Positions 54,974 to 63,206 are shown, counted from the stretch's first letter. The stretch: 64,000 bases of DNA from Streptomyces sp. NBC_00442 (GCF_036014195.1 NZ_CP107918.1:7440001-7504000), one strand, 5' to 3'. A program made the numbers and translations. Notes: generated by a model from the sequence alone, not told the origin.

Positions 54974-55971
54974 CAGAGAGTCGGCTCCAGCGTGCGGATC
55001 CCACCGGACTCGAAGCCGTGCCGCCGCAGCCAGTCCGGGTTGTAGATCTTCGACATGTACTTGTTTCCGCTGTCCGGCAGCACGGTGACCACCGTCGCCG
55101 GCCGTGTCATCGACCGCGCCACCTGGACCGCGCCCCACACATTGGCTCCCGCGGTACCGCCGCAGACCAGGCCCTCCCGCCGTGCCAAGTGCCGGCATGT
55201 CGCGAAGGCGTCGGCGTCGGTGAAGCGGATGACGTCGTCGACGACCGAGAAGTCCATGCACGAGGCCAGATGGTCCTCGCCCGCGCCCTCGACGAAGTAC
55301 GGCGCGATCTGCGCGGGGTCGACGACACCCTCATGGAAATAGCGGTGATAGATGGACCCGGCCGGATCGAGCAGGACGGACCGCACGGACGGGTTGTGCT
55401 GTTTCAGGAAGCGGGACGTACCGGAGATCGTTCCCCCGGTGCTTCCCGACGCGACGAACGCCGTCACCGACGGCCCGAGTGCCGCCCAGATCTCCGGTCC
55501 CGTCGAGCGGAAGTGCGCCTCGGCGTTGAGGGGGTTGTCGTACTGGTCGAGCATGAACGAGCCCGGTGTTCCGGCGTGGATCCGCCGTGCGCACGTGACG
55601 TAGTGCTCGGCCGAGCCCGGTGGCGCGGAGGTCGGGCAGACGATCACCTCGGCGCCCATCGCGCGCAGCGCGTTGCGCTTCTCCCCGCTGACCTTGTCGG
55701 GCATCGTCAGGACCACGCGGTAGCCACGGATCGCCGCGATCATCGCGATCGCCGCCCCGGTGTTGCCCGAGGTGTTCTCCACGATGGTCGCACCGGGCCG
55801 GAGCAGACCTCGGCGCTCGGCATCGTCGATGATGTAGCTGACCATGCGGTCCTTGATGCTGCCCCCGGGATTCATGAATTCGACCTTGGCGAATATCCGA
55901 ACGTCGGCCGGAACATCAAAGGTCTGCAGTTCAACGAGGGGTGTCTTGCCGATGGTCGACTGGATATTCAT
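54973..55971 (-). CDS. PLP-dependent beta-replacement enzyme (cysteine synthase/CBS-like)
   Basis: 332 residues, fold-type II PLP enzyme. The cofactor lysine is K40 in FMNPGGSIKDRM. The phosphate-binding substrate loop is ENTSGNTGAAIAM and the glycine-rich phosphate cup is ASGSTGGTISGTSRF; the late block VTVLPDSGNKYMSKIYNPDW is shared with CBS and O-phosphoserine/SbnA-type enzymes. It would replace the beta-substituent of a serine derivative with a thiol or amine (cystathionine, cysteine, or a diaminopropionate-type product). No CBS tandem domain. ATG at 55971 with AGAGGAG upstream. Confidence 0.85.
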   Translation of the reverse strand: MNIQSTIGKTPLVELQTFDVPADVRIFAKVEFMNPGGSIKDRMVSYIIDDAERRGLLRPGATIVENTSGNTGAAIAMIAAIRGYRVVLTMPDKVSGEKRNALRAMGAEVIVCPTSAPPGSAEHYVTCARRIHAGTPGSFMLDQYDNPLNAEAHFRSTGPEIWAALGPSVTAFVASGSTGGTISGTSRFLKQHNPSVRSVLLDPAGSIYHRYFHEGVVDPAQIAPYFVEGAGEDHLASCMDFSVVDDVIRFTDADAFATCRHLARREGLVCGGTAGANVWGAVQVARSMTRPATVVTVLPDSGNKYMSKIYNPDWLRRHGFESGGIRTLEPTL

Positions 55972-56147
55972 CCCGACTCCTCTTACTGAGTGGGTACCGC
56001 GGTAGATGGGGACAGGCATGGCGGGTGACGCGGAGGGCGCGGGACGCCGCAGGGAACGGCGAGACTTCACGACGCAGGGTGCGAGAAGGTGCCGGAAGAC
56101 TCGCCGTGCCCCGAGCAGTCACGTACCGGGAATGCGGTGGAGCAGGA

Positions 56148-57134
56148 TCAGAGGGCGGAATCGGGAATCCTGACCGAGTCGAGTACCGCGACGGTGTGAC
56201 CGACCCTTTCGCCCTTCTGGACCCGGGCGAGCGCGTCCACCGCCGATATCTCGTATGCGGAGAGGTCCCGCTCCAGCTGCACGGCCTGCGCGCCGGCCGC
56301 CGCGGGGGTGACATCGCTGAAGGCGCTCTCCAGAACGTCCACCGGGTAGAAGTGGAACGGCCCCAGCCCTTCGCGCTCCCATTGGGCATAGCCGCCGACG
56401 ACGTCGTGCGGCTCGGACTGAACCTTCCATGTGTAGGTCAGGATGCTGCCGTTGTATCCGGCGGCTCCGGACAGCGCCAGAATCTCGGACAGCGGCACGC
56501 GCGCACCGATCGACGACAGCACGCGGCCGCCCACCCGGAGCAGAGGGTGCGCCTGCTGAAGGGCGAGGTAGTGCAGCGTGACGAGGTTCTTCTCGGCGAA
56601 CCCCGGAATCTCCTCATTGCGCTGGGCGATGAACGTGGAACTGGTCTGCCCCTCCGCGAGGTCGCCGTTCCCCGCCATCGGGATGTTGGGGAGGTTCTCG
56701 TAGATGACATCGACCTCGGACACCTTGCCGACCAGCGGCGCCAGGAGGTCCCCGGAGCCGCCGACGAGTTGGACGTCCCGGTCCAGCAGGTTGCTCTGAA
56801 TGTTTTCCCGCGCATGGGCGAGAACGTCGTCGTGAAGGTCGGTGAAACCGACGGTACGTGCGTGCAAAATCTCGACGGCTGCCAGGACGTCGAGGCCCGC
56901 ACCCGTTCCGATGGTGCAGAACCTCGGCGCCAGGACACCCATGTGCGCGAGGGTCTTGAACGCCGGCACGGCCACGCTCGCGACCCAGTCGGCGCGCGGC
57001 TCGTCGGCCTTCGGAAGGTAGGACCGGTCCGAGAGCTTGAGCCCGATGGACGACCTGATCCGTTCGGTGTCCGCGATCCCGAAGAATTCGCCGGGTGACA
57101 CCACCAGTTCCGCACGGTCGATTTCCGTACCCAT
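56148..57134 (-). CDS. Methyltransferase-fold SAM enzyme with ENLPN motif
   Basis: 328 residues. Residues 70-100 are a class I SAM site (RFCTIGTGAGLDVLAAVEIL, then TVGFTDLHDD). Where amino-methyltransferases of the PrmC type have NPPY, this protein has YENLPNIPMAG (residues 145-155). The remaining C-terminal 120 residues are a cap-like region. It may be a methyltransferase, but the same fold also includes cyclases that turn SAM into azetidine-2-carboxylate plus methylthioadenosine (VioH/AzeJ). First gene of the minus-strand unit; ATG with AAGGAGG. Substrate not known. Confidence 0.6.
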   Translation of the reverse strand: MGTEIDRAELVVSPGEFFGIADTERIRSSIGLKLSDRSYLPKADEPRADWVASVAVPAFKTLAHMGVLAPRFCTIGTGAGLDVLAAVEILHARTVGFTDLHDDVLAHARENIQSNLLDRDVQLVGGSGDLLAPLVGKVSEVDVIYENLPNIPMAGNGDLAEGQTSSTFIAQRNEEIPGFAEKNLVTLHYLALQQAHPLLRVGGRVLSSIGARVPLSEILALSGAAGYNGSILTYTWKVQSEPHDVVGGYAQWEREGLGPFHFYPVDVLESAFSDVTPAAAGAQAVQLERDLSAYEISAVDALARVQKGERVGHTVAVLDSVRIPDSAL

Positions 57135-57442
57135 TTCGGCCTCCTTCGACGTGACGACAGCGCTGCTTCCACGAGGGCGTCCGACGGACAGCGGACCCGG
57201 GCCGGTGAAAGAGCCGACGGGGACATCGAGCGGATGGCCTCGCAGGAATGGGCAGCAGCTGGATGACTTCCGTACGCGCCGTTCAGCCGTTCACGTAGTA
57301 CGGCCCCTGCGGTGGAAGTGACTTCACTATCGTGCAGCTCGCGGAATCCTGTACAGGGCCGCCCTGTTGTCTCTCGACAGGCAACGCCACCGGGGCGCGG
57401 GCGCGGCGGGGGGAACATTCCGGCCAGAGGGGCCGTGCGCCG
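57135..57442. other. Divergent promoter region of the SAM cluster
   Basis: No gene. The minus-strand operon promoter should be here; CCTGTACAGG (57348-57357) is a perfect 10-bp palindrome close to a plausible position. I did not find the TATACC-type operator on this side. Confidence 0.35.
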
Positions 57443-57472
57443 TTGACACCAAAATGATCAGCTCTCTAGCAT
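57443..57472 (+). promoter_or_regulatory. Consensus promoter of the acireductone-dioxygenase-like gene
   Basis: TTGACA (57443-57448), an 18-nt spacer and TAGCAT (57467-57472): one of the best sigma-70-like promoters in the window. The TetR-type palindrome begins 6 nt downstream of the -10, covering the start of transcription. Confidence 0.6.
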
Positions 57473-57477
57473 GTAGC

Positions 57478-57493
57478 TATACCGGTTGGTATA
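57478..57493. promoter_or_regulatory. TetR-type operator (copy 1)
   Basis: TATACC-GGTT-GGTATA, perfect 6-bp arms around a 4-nt spacer, just after the -10 box of the dioxygenase-like gene. The same architecture is found upstream of the TetR gene at 60630-60647. Confidence 0.65.
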
Positions 57494-57694
57494 CCTCACC
57501 GTCTCCCTCCGAAGGAGATGCACGCGTGACGCCCCACCTGCCCGGCGCGCCGCCTCATGGCGCCTCAACTCCCCCTGAAACACGGCCTGTTGACTCACCG
57601 CGCGATCACCGCAGCGGCCATCTGTCCACCGCCTCGGCCGCCCGCTCGCGCCGTGCGGCTTCGACGGCCCCACGGAGGTCGGAGTGACTGCCCC
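57494..57694. other. 5' untranslated region
   Basis: About 200 nt between the promoter/operator and the GTG start. GAAGGAGATGCACGCGTG at 57510-57527 is a strong ribosome site followed by a GTG at 57525, but that frame is arginine/proline-rich and ends as a shadow before the dioxygenase. It may be a short leader peptide. Confidence 0.3.
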
Positions 57695-58273
57695 GTGACG
57701 CTGCTTCAGGTCATGCCGGAGGGCGCGCCGGAAACGGTGAGCGTGCGGACCGACGACTTCGACGTCATCCGGGAAGAGCTGCTGAGGATCGGTGTGCGCT
57801 TCGTGCGCTGGCATGCCGCCCGTCGCGTCCCGTCCTGCGCCGACGACGCCACCATCATCAACGCCTACCGGAGTCACATCGACCACGTCGGTGCCGAAGG
57901 CGGGTACCGCACGGTCGACGTCGCGCGCGTGGCTCCGGGCCCGGCCGGCCCGGACCCGTTCCGGCGCAGGTGTCCGGCCCGCGAGAAGTTCCTCAAGGAA
58001 CACTTCCACGACGAGGACCTGGTGCGCTTCGTCGTCTCCGGGGCCGGCTGCTTCTACCTCCACGCGGCCGGCCGGGTCCACGCGGTGCTCTGCACGGCGG
58101 GCGACATGCTGTCCGTCCCGAGCCGGACCGTGCACTGGTTCGACGCCGGTGCGCGTCCCAGCTACACCGCCATCCGCTTCTTCCGGGAGGGTGACGACCG
58201 CTCCGCGCGCTTCGTTCCGGACGGCATCGCCTCCCGCTTCCCGACCCTCGACGACCTCGTGCCCGTGACGTGA
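57695..58273 (+). CDS. mtnD: Acireductone-dioxygenase homologue lacking the Glu metal ligand
   Basis: 192 residues with the ARD cupin. GYRTVDVARVAPGPAGPDPF and REKFLKEHFHDEDLVRFVVS, then GDMLSVPSRTVHWFDAG align by eye with methionine-salvage acireductone dioxygenase. The metal His residues H103, H105 and H147 are present. The fourth ligand (Glu102 in the Klebsiella enzyme, motif H-x-H-x3-E) is L109 here. ARD normally oxidises the acireductone derived from methylthioadenosine. It may have altered chemistry or no activity. GTG start with GGAG 10 nt upstream. Confidence 0.75.
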   Translation: MTLLQVMPEGAPETVSVRTDDFDVIREELLRIGVRFVRWHAARRVPSCADDATIINAYRSHIDHVGAEGGYRTVDVARVAPGPAGPDPFRRRCPAREKFLKEHFHDEDLVRFVVSGAGCFYLHAAGRVHAVLCTAGDMLSVPSRTVHWFDAGARPSYTAIRFFREGDDRSARFVPDGIASRFPTLDDLVPVT

Positions 58274-58449
58274 ACGACACCGTGTGCCGACCGCACCCCT
58301 CGGGTACTCAACGACGCACCCAAGGCCGGCGGATCCGCGTGTGTCCGCGCACCGTTTCCCGTACGTCATGACGTACGTACTGCCGGCGTGGCGGGCGGGC
58401 TCCAGGGCCGGCTGCCACCGACGAACTCAACGATTCTGGGGGATTGACC

Positions 58450-59868
58450 ATGGTACGGGAATCAGCGCAGAGCCGGGCGGCAACCACCGTGCACAGTAGG
58501 GAAGTTGAGTCCGCCGCAGTGGGTTCCGGCGCTCCGGTGACGTTCGGGCAGCTGCTCCGGGCCCACCGGAAACAGCGAGGCCTCTCGCTCGCCCAGTTGG
58601 CCACGCGGGTGCACTTCAACCGAGGGCACGTCAGCAAGATCGAGACCGACAAGCGGCCGCCCTCGGTGAGCTTCGCGGAGGCCTGCGACCGGGCGCTGAA
58701 CGCCGGCCACACCTTCGCCACCATCGCCGCGGCCCTGGAAGCGGCCGCACGCCATCAGCAGGGCTGGGTCCAGCCGGCCCAACTGCCGGCCACCAAACGC
58801 CACTTCGTGGGGCGGCAGGACGGTCTGTACCGGCTCGACCGGCTCTTAGAAAGCCACGAGCCCTCCCTCGCGGTACCGGTCGCGGTCGTCAACGGACCGC
58901 CGGGCGTCGGAAAGACGGCGCTCGCCGTGCAGTGGGCCCACCGGGCCGTCAATGACGGTCACTTCGCCGACGGGCAGCTCTTCGTCAACCTGGAGGGTCC
59001 CGAGCCCGGCACCGCGGCCTCGCCGTTCGACGTACTGGGAGACCTGCTCCGCGCCGTGGGCGTGCCCGCCGACCGCGTCCCGGCGGACCTGGACCAGCGC
59101 GCCGCCACGTTCCGATCGTATCTGCACGGACGGGAGATCCTGCTCGTCCTCGACAACGCCACGGACGCCCAGCAGATCTACCGGCTGTTGCCCGGCTCGC
59201 CGGGATGTGCCGTCGTGGTGACCAGCCGTTCGCGGCTGCCCGGACTGTTGTCCCTGGTGGACGCCGTGATGCTGCCGCTGACCGAGCTGCGACGATCGGA
59301 CGCCGTGCAACTGATCCGGGCGAACATCGGTGAGGTGCGCGCCAACGCCGACCCCGAGGCGGTGTCCGTGCTGGCGGAGCGCTGTGGACGCCTGCCGCTC
59401 GCGCTGGTCCTCGCCGCCGAACACATCGTGAGCCACCAGCATCGCAGCGCCGAGGCCCTAGCCGCCCAACTGGAGCCCGAGGGAGCCCGGTTGAACCTCG
59501 CCGAGGGCGATGTGGTGCTGCGCGACGCGTTCGACACCTCGTACAAGGCACTGGACGAGCAGAGCGCTCGCATGTTCCGGGTGCTTGGCCGGCTTTCCGG
59601 CCAGGTGATCGACGCCGCTGTCACCGCGGCGTCCGCCGGGGTCAGTCAGGACGAGGCGTCACGCCTGTTGCGCGAGCTCGCCGGCGCGCACCTCATTCAG
59701 CGCCAGGACGAACGCCATTACCTCATGCACGATCTGCTCCGGGCGTACGCGGCCGACCTGGCGCGGCAGTTGGACGGCGAGGCCGAACGCGCGAAGGCGA
59801 TGCGCCGGGCGACGCCGCCGGTACCGGCGATGAACTCGACCGCTCTTCCCTCCCTGCTCGTCGCCTAG
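58450..59868 (+). CDS. XRE/NB-ARC transcriptional regulator (SARP-type AfsR-like without SARP domain)
   Basis: 472 residues. N-terminal XRE helix-turn-helix (about 32-88): FGQLLRAHRKQRGLSLAQLA, then HFNRGHVSKIETDKRPP. NB-ARC ATPase (about 115-440): P-loop VNGPPGVGKTALAVQWAHRA, Walker B EILLVLDNA, sensor VVVTSRSRLPGL, GLPL-like CGRLPLALVLAAEHI and MHD-like YLMHDLLRAYA. The usual TPR tail is absent. Such proteins control secondary metabolism. ATG with TGGGGA upstream. It probably regulates this cluster together with the TetR gene. Confidence 0.85.
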   Translation: MVRESAQSRAATTVHSREVESAAVGSGAPVTFGQLLRAHRKQRGLSLAQLATRVHFNRGHVSKIETDKRPPSVSFAEACDRALNAGHTFATIAAALEAAARHQQGWVQPAQLPATKRHFVGRQDGLYRLDRLLESHEPSLAVPVAVVNGPPGVGKTALAVQWAHRAVNDGHFADGQLFVNLEGPEPGTAASPFDVLGDLLRAVGVPADRVPADLDQRAATFRSYLHGREILLVLDNATDAQQIYRLLPGSPGCAVVVTSRSRLPGLLSLVDAVMLPLTELRRSDAVQLIRANIGEVRANADPEAVSVLAERCGRLPLALVLAAEHIVSHQHRSAEALAAQLEPEGARLNLAEGDVVLRDAFDTSYKALDEQSARMFRVLGRLSGQVIDAAVTAASAGVSQDEASRLLRELAGAHLIQRQDERHYLMHDLLRAYAADLARQLDGEAERAKAMRRATPPVPAMNSTALPSLLVA

Positions 59869-59912
59869 TCGTCACGGGACCGATGTCACCACGGGTCCGG
59901 CACGGTCACGCG

Positions 59913-59969
59913 TCCGCTGTCACACCACGGATCCGCTGTCACACCGCGAGTCCGCTGTCACGCCGCGAG
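59913..59969. repeat. Three copies of a 19-bp tandem repeat
   Basis: TCCGCTGTCACACCGCGAG-type units at 59913, 59932 and 59951, differing at few positions, with decayed copies on both sides. They fill the gap between the convergent XRE/NB-ARC and TetR genes. Confidence 0.85.
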
Positions 59970-59987
59970 TCCGCTACGAGGCCGCTG

Positions 59988-60620
59988 TCATGTGGTGGCG
60001 AACCGTTGCGCGAGCGACCTCTCCAGGAGCACCGCGGCCATCTGCTCGGCGCGGTCCACGGCCCGGTCCACCGACTGCATCGAGTGCGTGATGGTCGCGC
60101 CCTCGTGCAGGATCAGCACTTGGGCGGCCAGCGCCGCGGGATCCTGGACGCGGGCCTCCTTCGCGAGGTCTTCGAGGAAGGCGAGGAACCAGGTCTTCTG
60201 ATCGCTGGCGACCTCCCGGCCCGGATGGTTCGCCGGCAGCTCCACGGAAGCGTTGATGAACGCGCAGCCGCGCACGTTGCGCTCGTGCATCCAGTCGCGC
60301 AGGGCCGAGAAGGTGGAAAGGATCTTCTGTGTGGGCGGCCCGTCGTGACTGTTGACGTGCTTCACCAGGGTGGACCGCCACAGTCCGTCCCGAGCGCGCA
60401 GGTAAGCGACAATAAGGTCGTCCTTGGACCCGAAACGGTCGTACAGGGTCTTTTTCGTAACCCCCGCTTCTTCCGCGATCGTCTCGACGCCGACAGCGCG
60501 GATGCCCTGCTCGTAGAAGAGGCGGGACGCGGTCTCCAGGACCTTTACGCCGGCCGGCGTCAGATGCTGTACCCCGCGTCGCTTGCCGCTTCGGCCGCTG
60601 CTTTCGCTGCTCGTGGTCAC
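59988..60620 (-). CDS. TetR-family repressor
   Basis: 210 residues. The helix-turn-helix is IAEEAGVTKKTLYDRFGSKD (about residues 45-64), after LETASRLFYEQGIRAVGVET. The C-terminal half has GCAFINASVELPANHPGREV, characteristic of the YcdC/NemR-like group. GTG at 60620 lies next to a palindrome, consistent with self-repression; the frame stays open to 60635. The same palindrome is in the promoter of the dioxygenase-like gene. Confidence 0.85.
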   Translation of the reverse strand: MTTSSESSGRSGKRRGVQHLTPAGVKVLETASRLFYEQGIRAVGVETIAEEAGVTKKTLYDRFGSKDDLIVAYLRARDGLWRSTLVKHVNSHDGPPTQKILSTFSALRDWMHERNVRGCAFINASVELPANHPGREVASDQKTWFLAFLEDLAKEARVQDPAALAAQVLILHEGATITHSMQSVDRAVDRAEQMAAVLLERSLAQRFATT

Positions 60621-60629
60621 GAGCCGACG

Positions 60630-60647
60630 GTACACCCATCGGTATAC
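60630..60647. promoter_or_regulatory. TetR-type operator (copy 2)
   Basis: GTACACC-CATC-GGTATAC, arms matching in 6 of 7 positions, 10 nt upstream of the tetR start. It shares the ACC-N4-GGTATA core and spacing with the perfect palindrome at 57478-57493. Confidence 0.65.
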
Positions 60648-61085
60648 ATATGACAGTTGTCGTGCTGCCTGGAATCGGCCGTGGGTTGCTGATGGTTACT
60701 GGGCGTTTCTGTTCGTATGGCATCACGAACTGACCTTCTGTGGGCTGGAATTGACGAATCCCCTCGCGCAATTCGACGCAACACGGCGTGAGTTGAATCG
60801 CGAACTGGCGGCTTGCTCCTTCGCGTGGCGCCGTTACCGCGCTTCGCGAGGCGGTAGTTCGTGACATGCCACGGATGGCGTAATTGGGGTGAGAGGTCGC
60901 CCGGTGGGCCACGCTGGGCCGGGTGACGGGATGCGTGTCAGGAATTCGGATGCCCAGGCCTCGTGGTGAGGGCGTCATGGCCGGGCTTTCGCATCGCGCG
61001 AAATCGCCATCGCCGTCGGCACGGTCGAATCGTCCGGGCGTATCCCGGCCGGACACAGCAATGAACACAGCAAGGGGGAGAGCGG
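60648..61085. other. No gene seen
   Basis: 438 bp with lower GC than its neighbours, especially 60640-60850 (ACATATGACAGTTGTCGTG; GAACTGACCTTCTGTGGG). This could be transferred or decayed DNA. A 93-codon plus-strand frame at 60583-60864 ends FAWRRYRASRGGSS and has no ribosome site; I do not support it. Confidence 0.4.
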
Positions 61086-61853
61086 ATGGCTGAGGCCTGC
61101 GCCATCGACGTGGTCGTCTTCGATGTGCTCGGCACGATGGTGAACGAGCCGGGTGGGCTACGGGCGGCCGTGTGTGAAGCGGTCCGTGCGGGGACGTCCA
61201 CGGCAGCCGAGGTCGAAGGTCCTGGCGGGGGAGTCGGCTCAGGGGTGAACGGGATGAACGGGGAGCCGGGCGAGGCGTTCGTGGACCAGCTGGTGGCCGT
61301 GTGGCAGGACCACGTCGCACAGGAACAGCGACGCATCGACGCGGGCGAGCGGGCCTACGCCAACTCGGAGGTACTCGACCGTGAGGCCGCCGGACTCGTG
61401 GCCGAGCGCGCGGCGCTCACGGACCCGCTGGCCCTCGCGCGCCTGGCCACCGCCGCTCAGCGGCTCGACGCGTGGGCCGACTCCTCCGCGGGCCTCGCCC
61501 GGTTCGCCCGGCGCTTTCCCGTCCTCGGACTCACGCACGCCAGCCGCGCGACCCTGCTCCGGCTCAACGCGCATGCGGATCTGCGTTGGCACCAAGCCCT
61601 GTCCGCCGAGGACGCCGCGGCGCACAAACCCGCACCGGCGGTGTACCGCCTCGCTCTCGACGCGGCAGGGTGCCCGCCGGAGCGCGTACTGATGGTCGCC
61701 GCCCACGCCTGGGACCTCCGCGGCGCCCAATCCGTGGGCATGCGAACCGCCCATGTGTGCCGGCCGGTCGGCGACCCTCCCCGGGAATCCGACACCTTCA
61801 CCTGGCGGGCGAACAGCCTGACGGAACTGGCCGACGTCCTGATGCCGTCCTAG
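61086..61853 (+). CDS. HAD-superfamily hydrolase, haloacid-dehalogenase type II-like
   Basis: 255 residues. Nucleophile motif VVVFDVLGTMVNE (Asp at motif I), motif II LGLTHASRATLL (Thr/Ser), the motif III lysine in EDAAAHKPAPAVYRLALDAA, and motif IV VLMVAAHAWDLRGA. The sequence between motifs I and II matches the helical cap of 2-haloacid dehalogenases. A Gly-rich insertion (about 45-60) is unusual. ATG with GGGGGAG upstream. Confidence 0.82.
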   Translation: MAEACAIDVVVFDVLGTMVNEPGGLRAAVCEAVRAGTSTAAEVEGPGGGVGSGVNGMNGEPGEAFVDQLVAVWQDHVAQEQRRIDAGERAYANSEVLDREAAGLVAERAALTDPLALARLATAAQRLDAWADSSAGLARFARRFPVLGLTHASRATLLRLNAHADLRWHQALSAEDAAAHKPAPAVYRLALDAAGCPPERVLMVAAHAWDLRGAQSVGMRTAHVCRPVGDPPRESDTFTWRANSLTELADVLMPS

Positions 61854-61895
61854 GGCCGCCCCGGTCGCCCCGGTCGCCTCCGTCACCGTTTACAC

Positions 61896-61960
61896 ATCAC
61901 CACCGGTCACTGGTCACCCATCACCGGTCACCCATCACCCACCCATCACCGGTCGCCCAT
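61896..61960. repeat. Short imperfect tandem repeats
   Basis: CATCACCGGTCACCC-type units of about 14-15 bp, some shortened to CACCCAT, repeated four to five times between the HAD gene and the following terminator. Confidence 0.7.
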
Positions 61961-61968
61961 CAACGGGC

Positions 61969-61997
61969 GCACTCCGCCGATCTCGCCGGCGGAGTGC
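61969..61997. terminator. Bidirectional terminator
   Basis: A perfect 10-bp stem (GCACTCCGCC and its complement) with a 9-nt loop between the convergent HAD and VWA genes. Confidence 0.7.
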
Positions 61998-62012
61998 ACC
62001 GGCGGTCGTTCG

Positions 62013-63053
62013 TCAGATCATCAGCAGCAGCCGCGTGTGCGGCACGAGCTTGCGGTTCACGCTGGTGCTCTGCACGAAGATCGTGAAGTCGTCGTTGTGG
62101 TCGGCCTTGACGCGGACCTCCGTGTCGGGCAGGCCGAGCAGGGCGCGGGCCTGCGGCCCCGTGAACACCCGGTCCGTCTTCTTCTCCAGCACCGCGATCT
62201 GCTTCTTCGCCTGGATCTTCTCCGACTTGCTCAACTGGTAGAAAGCACATCCGGTGCGGTAGGTGTGCCCGCATTCGACGACCCACTCCCGTATCGCCGC
62301 ATCCCGGGCGACCGGAATCAGCTGGTACTGCGACGGGTTCACCGGGGTGAGACCGGCTGCCTCGATGGTGTCCTTGTTGACGGCGTCGGCTCCCGTCGAG
62401 AACACGGCCCGCGAACCCCGGATGCCCTGGGTGCGGCCCACCATGAACTTCTCCGTCGCCTGCTGGATGACCTGCCCGGCCTCCTCCAGACCCTGAGTGC
62501 TCGTGGCATCCCAGATGGCGATGTTGTCCTTCGGGAAACCGCACTGCATGGCTTCTCGCTTGCCCATCTGGTCCGGCACGAGAACGGCGAGCGTCCAGTT
62601 GTCCTGCTGCCTCGCGACCAACTGCCCCACGGCCTGCACCAGTTCGCGCGGCTTGGTGCTCGGGGCGTCCGGGCAGCGGTGACTGGCGTTCTCCTGTCCG
62701 TCGGTGAGGACGAACGTCAGGAAGCTGTGGTCGCCGTAGAGTTGCGCCGTCTGCGCGAGCTCCCCCTGTGACTTCAGTGTGGCCGCCAGGAGCGCCGTCA
62801 TCCCGCCGACCCGGTACAGCTCCTTCAAGGACGGCATCCGCAGCACGTCCTTGTCGTAGATGACGCACTCCGCCTTGTCGGCGAACACGTACACCGTCAC
62901 GCGGGTCTCCTGGTCCAACTCCTGTGATCGGCGGGCCAGATAGGCGATCTGCTGGTCGGCCACTTCGACGACCTTGCGACTCAGATGCGACATGGACGAA
63001 CTCGCGTCCAGCACGAGAGCAACGTGATTGATGTAGTTCTGGACCCCGGACAT
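62013..63053 (-). CDS. VWA-domain protein (TerF/CoxE-like)
   Basis: 346 residues. The N-terminal von Willebrand A domain has the MIDAS motif LVLDASSSMSHL (DxSxS), the conserved Thr in GGMTALLAATL and the Asp in FVLTDGQENA. The rest (about 200-346) has VVECGHTYRTGCAFYQLSKS, KKQIAVLEKKTDRVFTGPQA and a beta-rich end. Similar proteins occur near tellurite-resistance-type stress systems. ATG at 63053 with GAGGGGG 7 nt upstream; an ATG at 63059 is possible. Confidence 0.8.
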   Translation of the reverse strand: MSGVQNYINHVALVLDASSSMSHLSRKVVEVADQQIAYLARRSQELDQETRVTVYVFADKAECVIYDKDVLRMPSLKELYRVGGMTALLAATLKSQGELAQTAQLYGDHSFLTFVLTDGQENASHRCPDAPSTKPRELVQAVGQLVARQQDNWTLAVLVPDQMGKREAMQCGFPKDNIAIWDATSTQGLEEAGQVIQQATEKFMVGRTQGIRGSRAVFSTGADAVNKDTIEAAGLTPVNPSQYQLIPVARDAAIREWVVECGHTYRTGCAFYQLSKSEKIQAKKQIAVLEKKTDRVFTGPQARALLGLPDTEVRVKADHNDDFTIFVQSTSVNRKLVPHTRLLLMI

Positions 63054-63206
63054 GAGCATCCCCCTCGATCGGCACTTCGGCTCTTCGACCCGATGCATCG
63101 ATCGTCGCACCCACCACTGACAATCGATCTTGGACCGAGAGCTGTCGGGCCGGGGGAGGAACGCGGAGCAGAAGGACTCAGAACGAGCGAAGCTCCACCA
63201 CGCCGG

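Noticed and set aside
55995..56004. TACCGCGGTA palindrome before the PLP-enzyme gene as a further TetR operator
   Set aside because: Spacer and arms differ from the two TATACC-N4-GGTATA sites; too short to support.
60583..60864. 93-codon plus-strand frame
   Set aside because: It overlaps the TetR start and operator, has no ribosome site and no coding bias.
61896..61960. Short repeats considered as CRISPR
   Set aside because: Units of 14-15 bp are imperfect and contiguous, with no unique spacers or cas genes.
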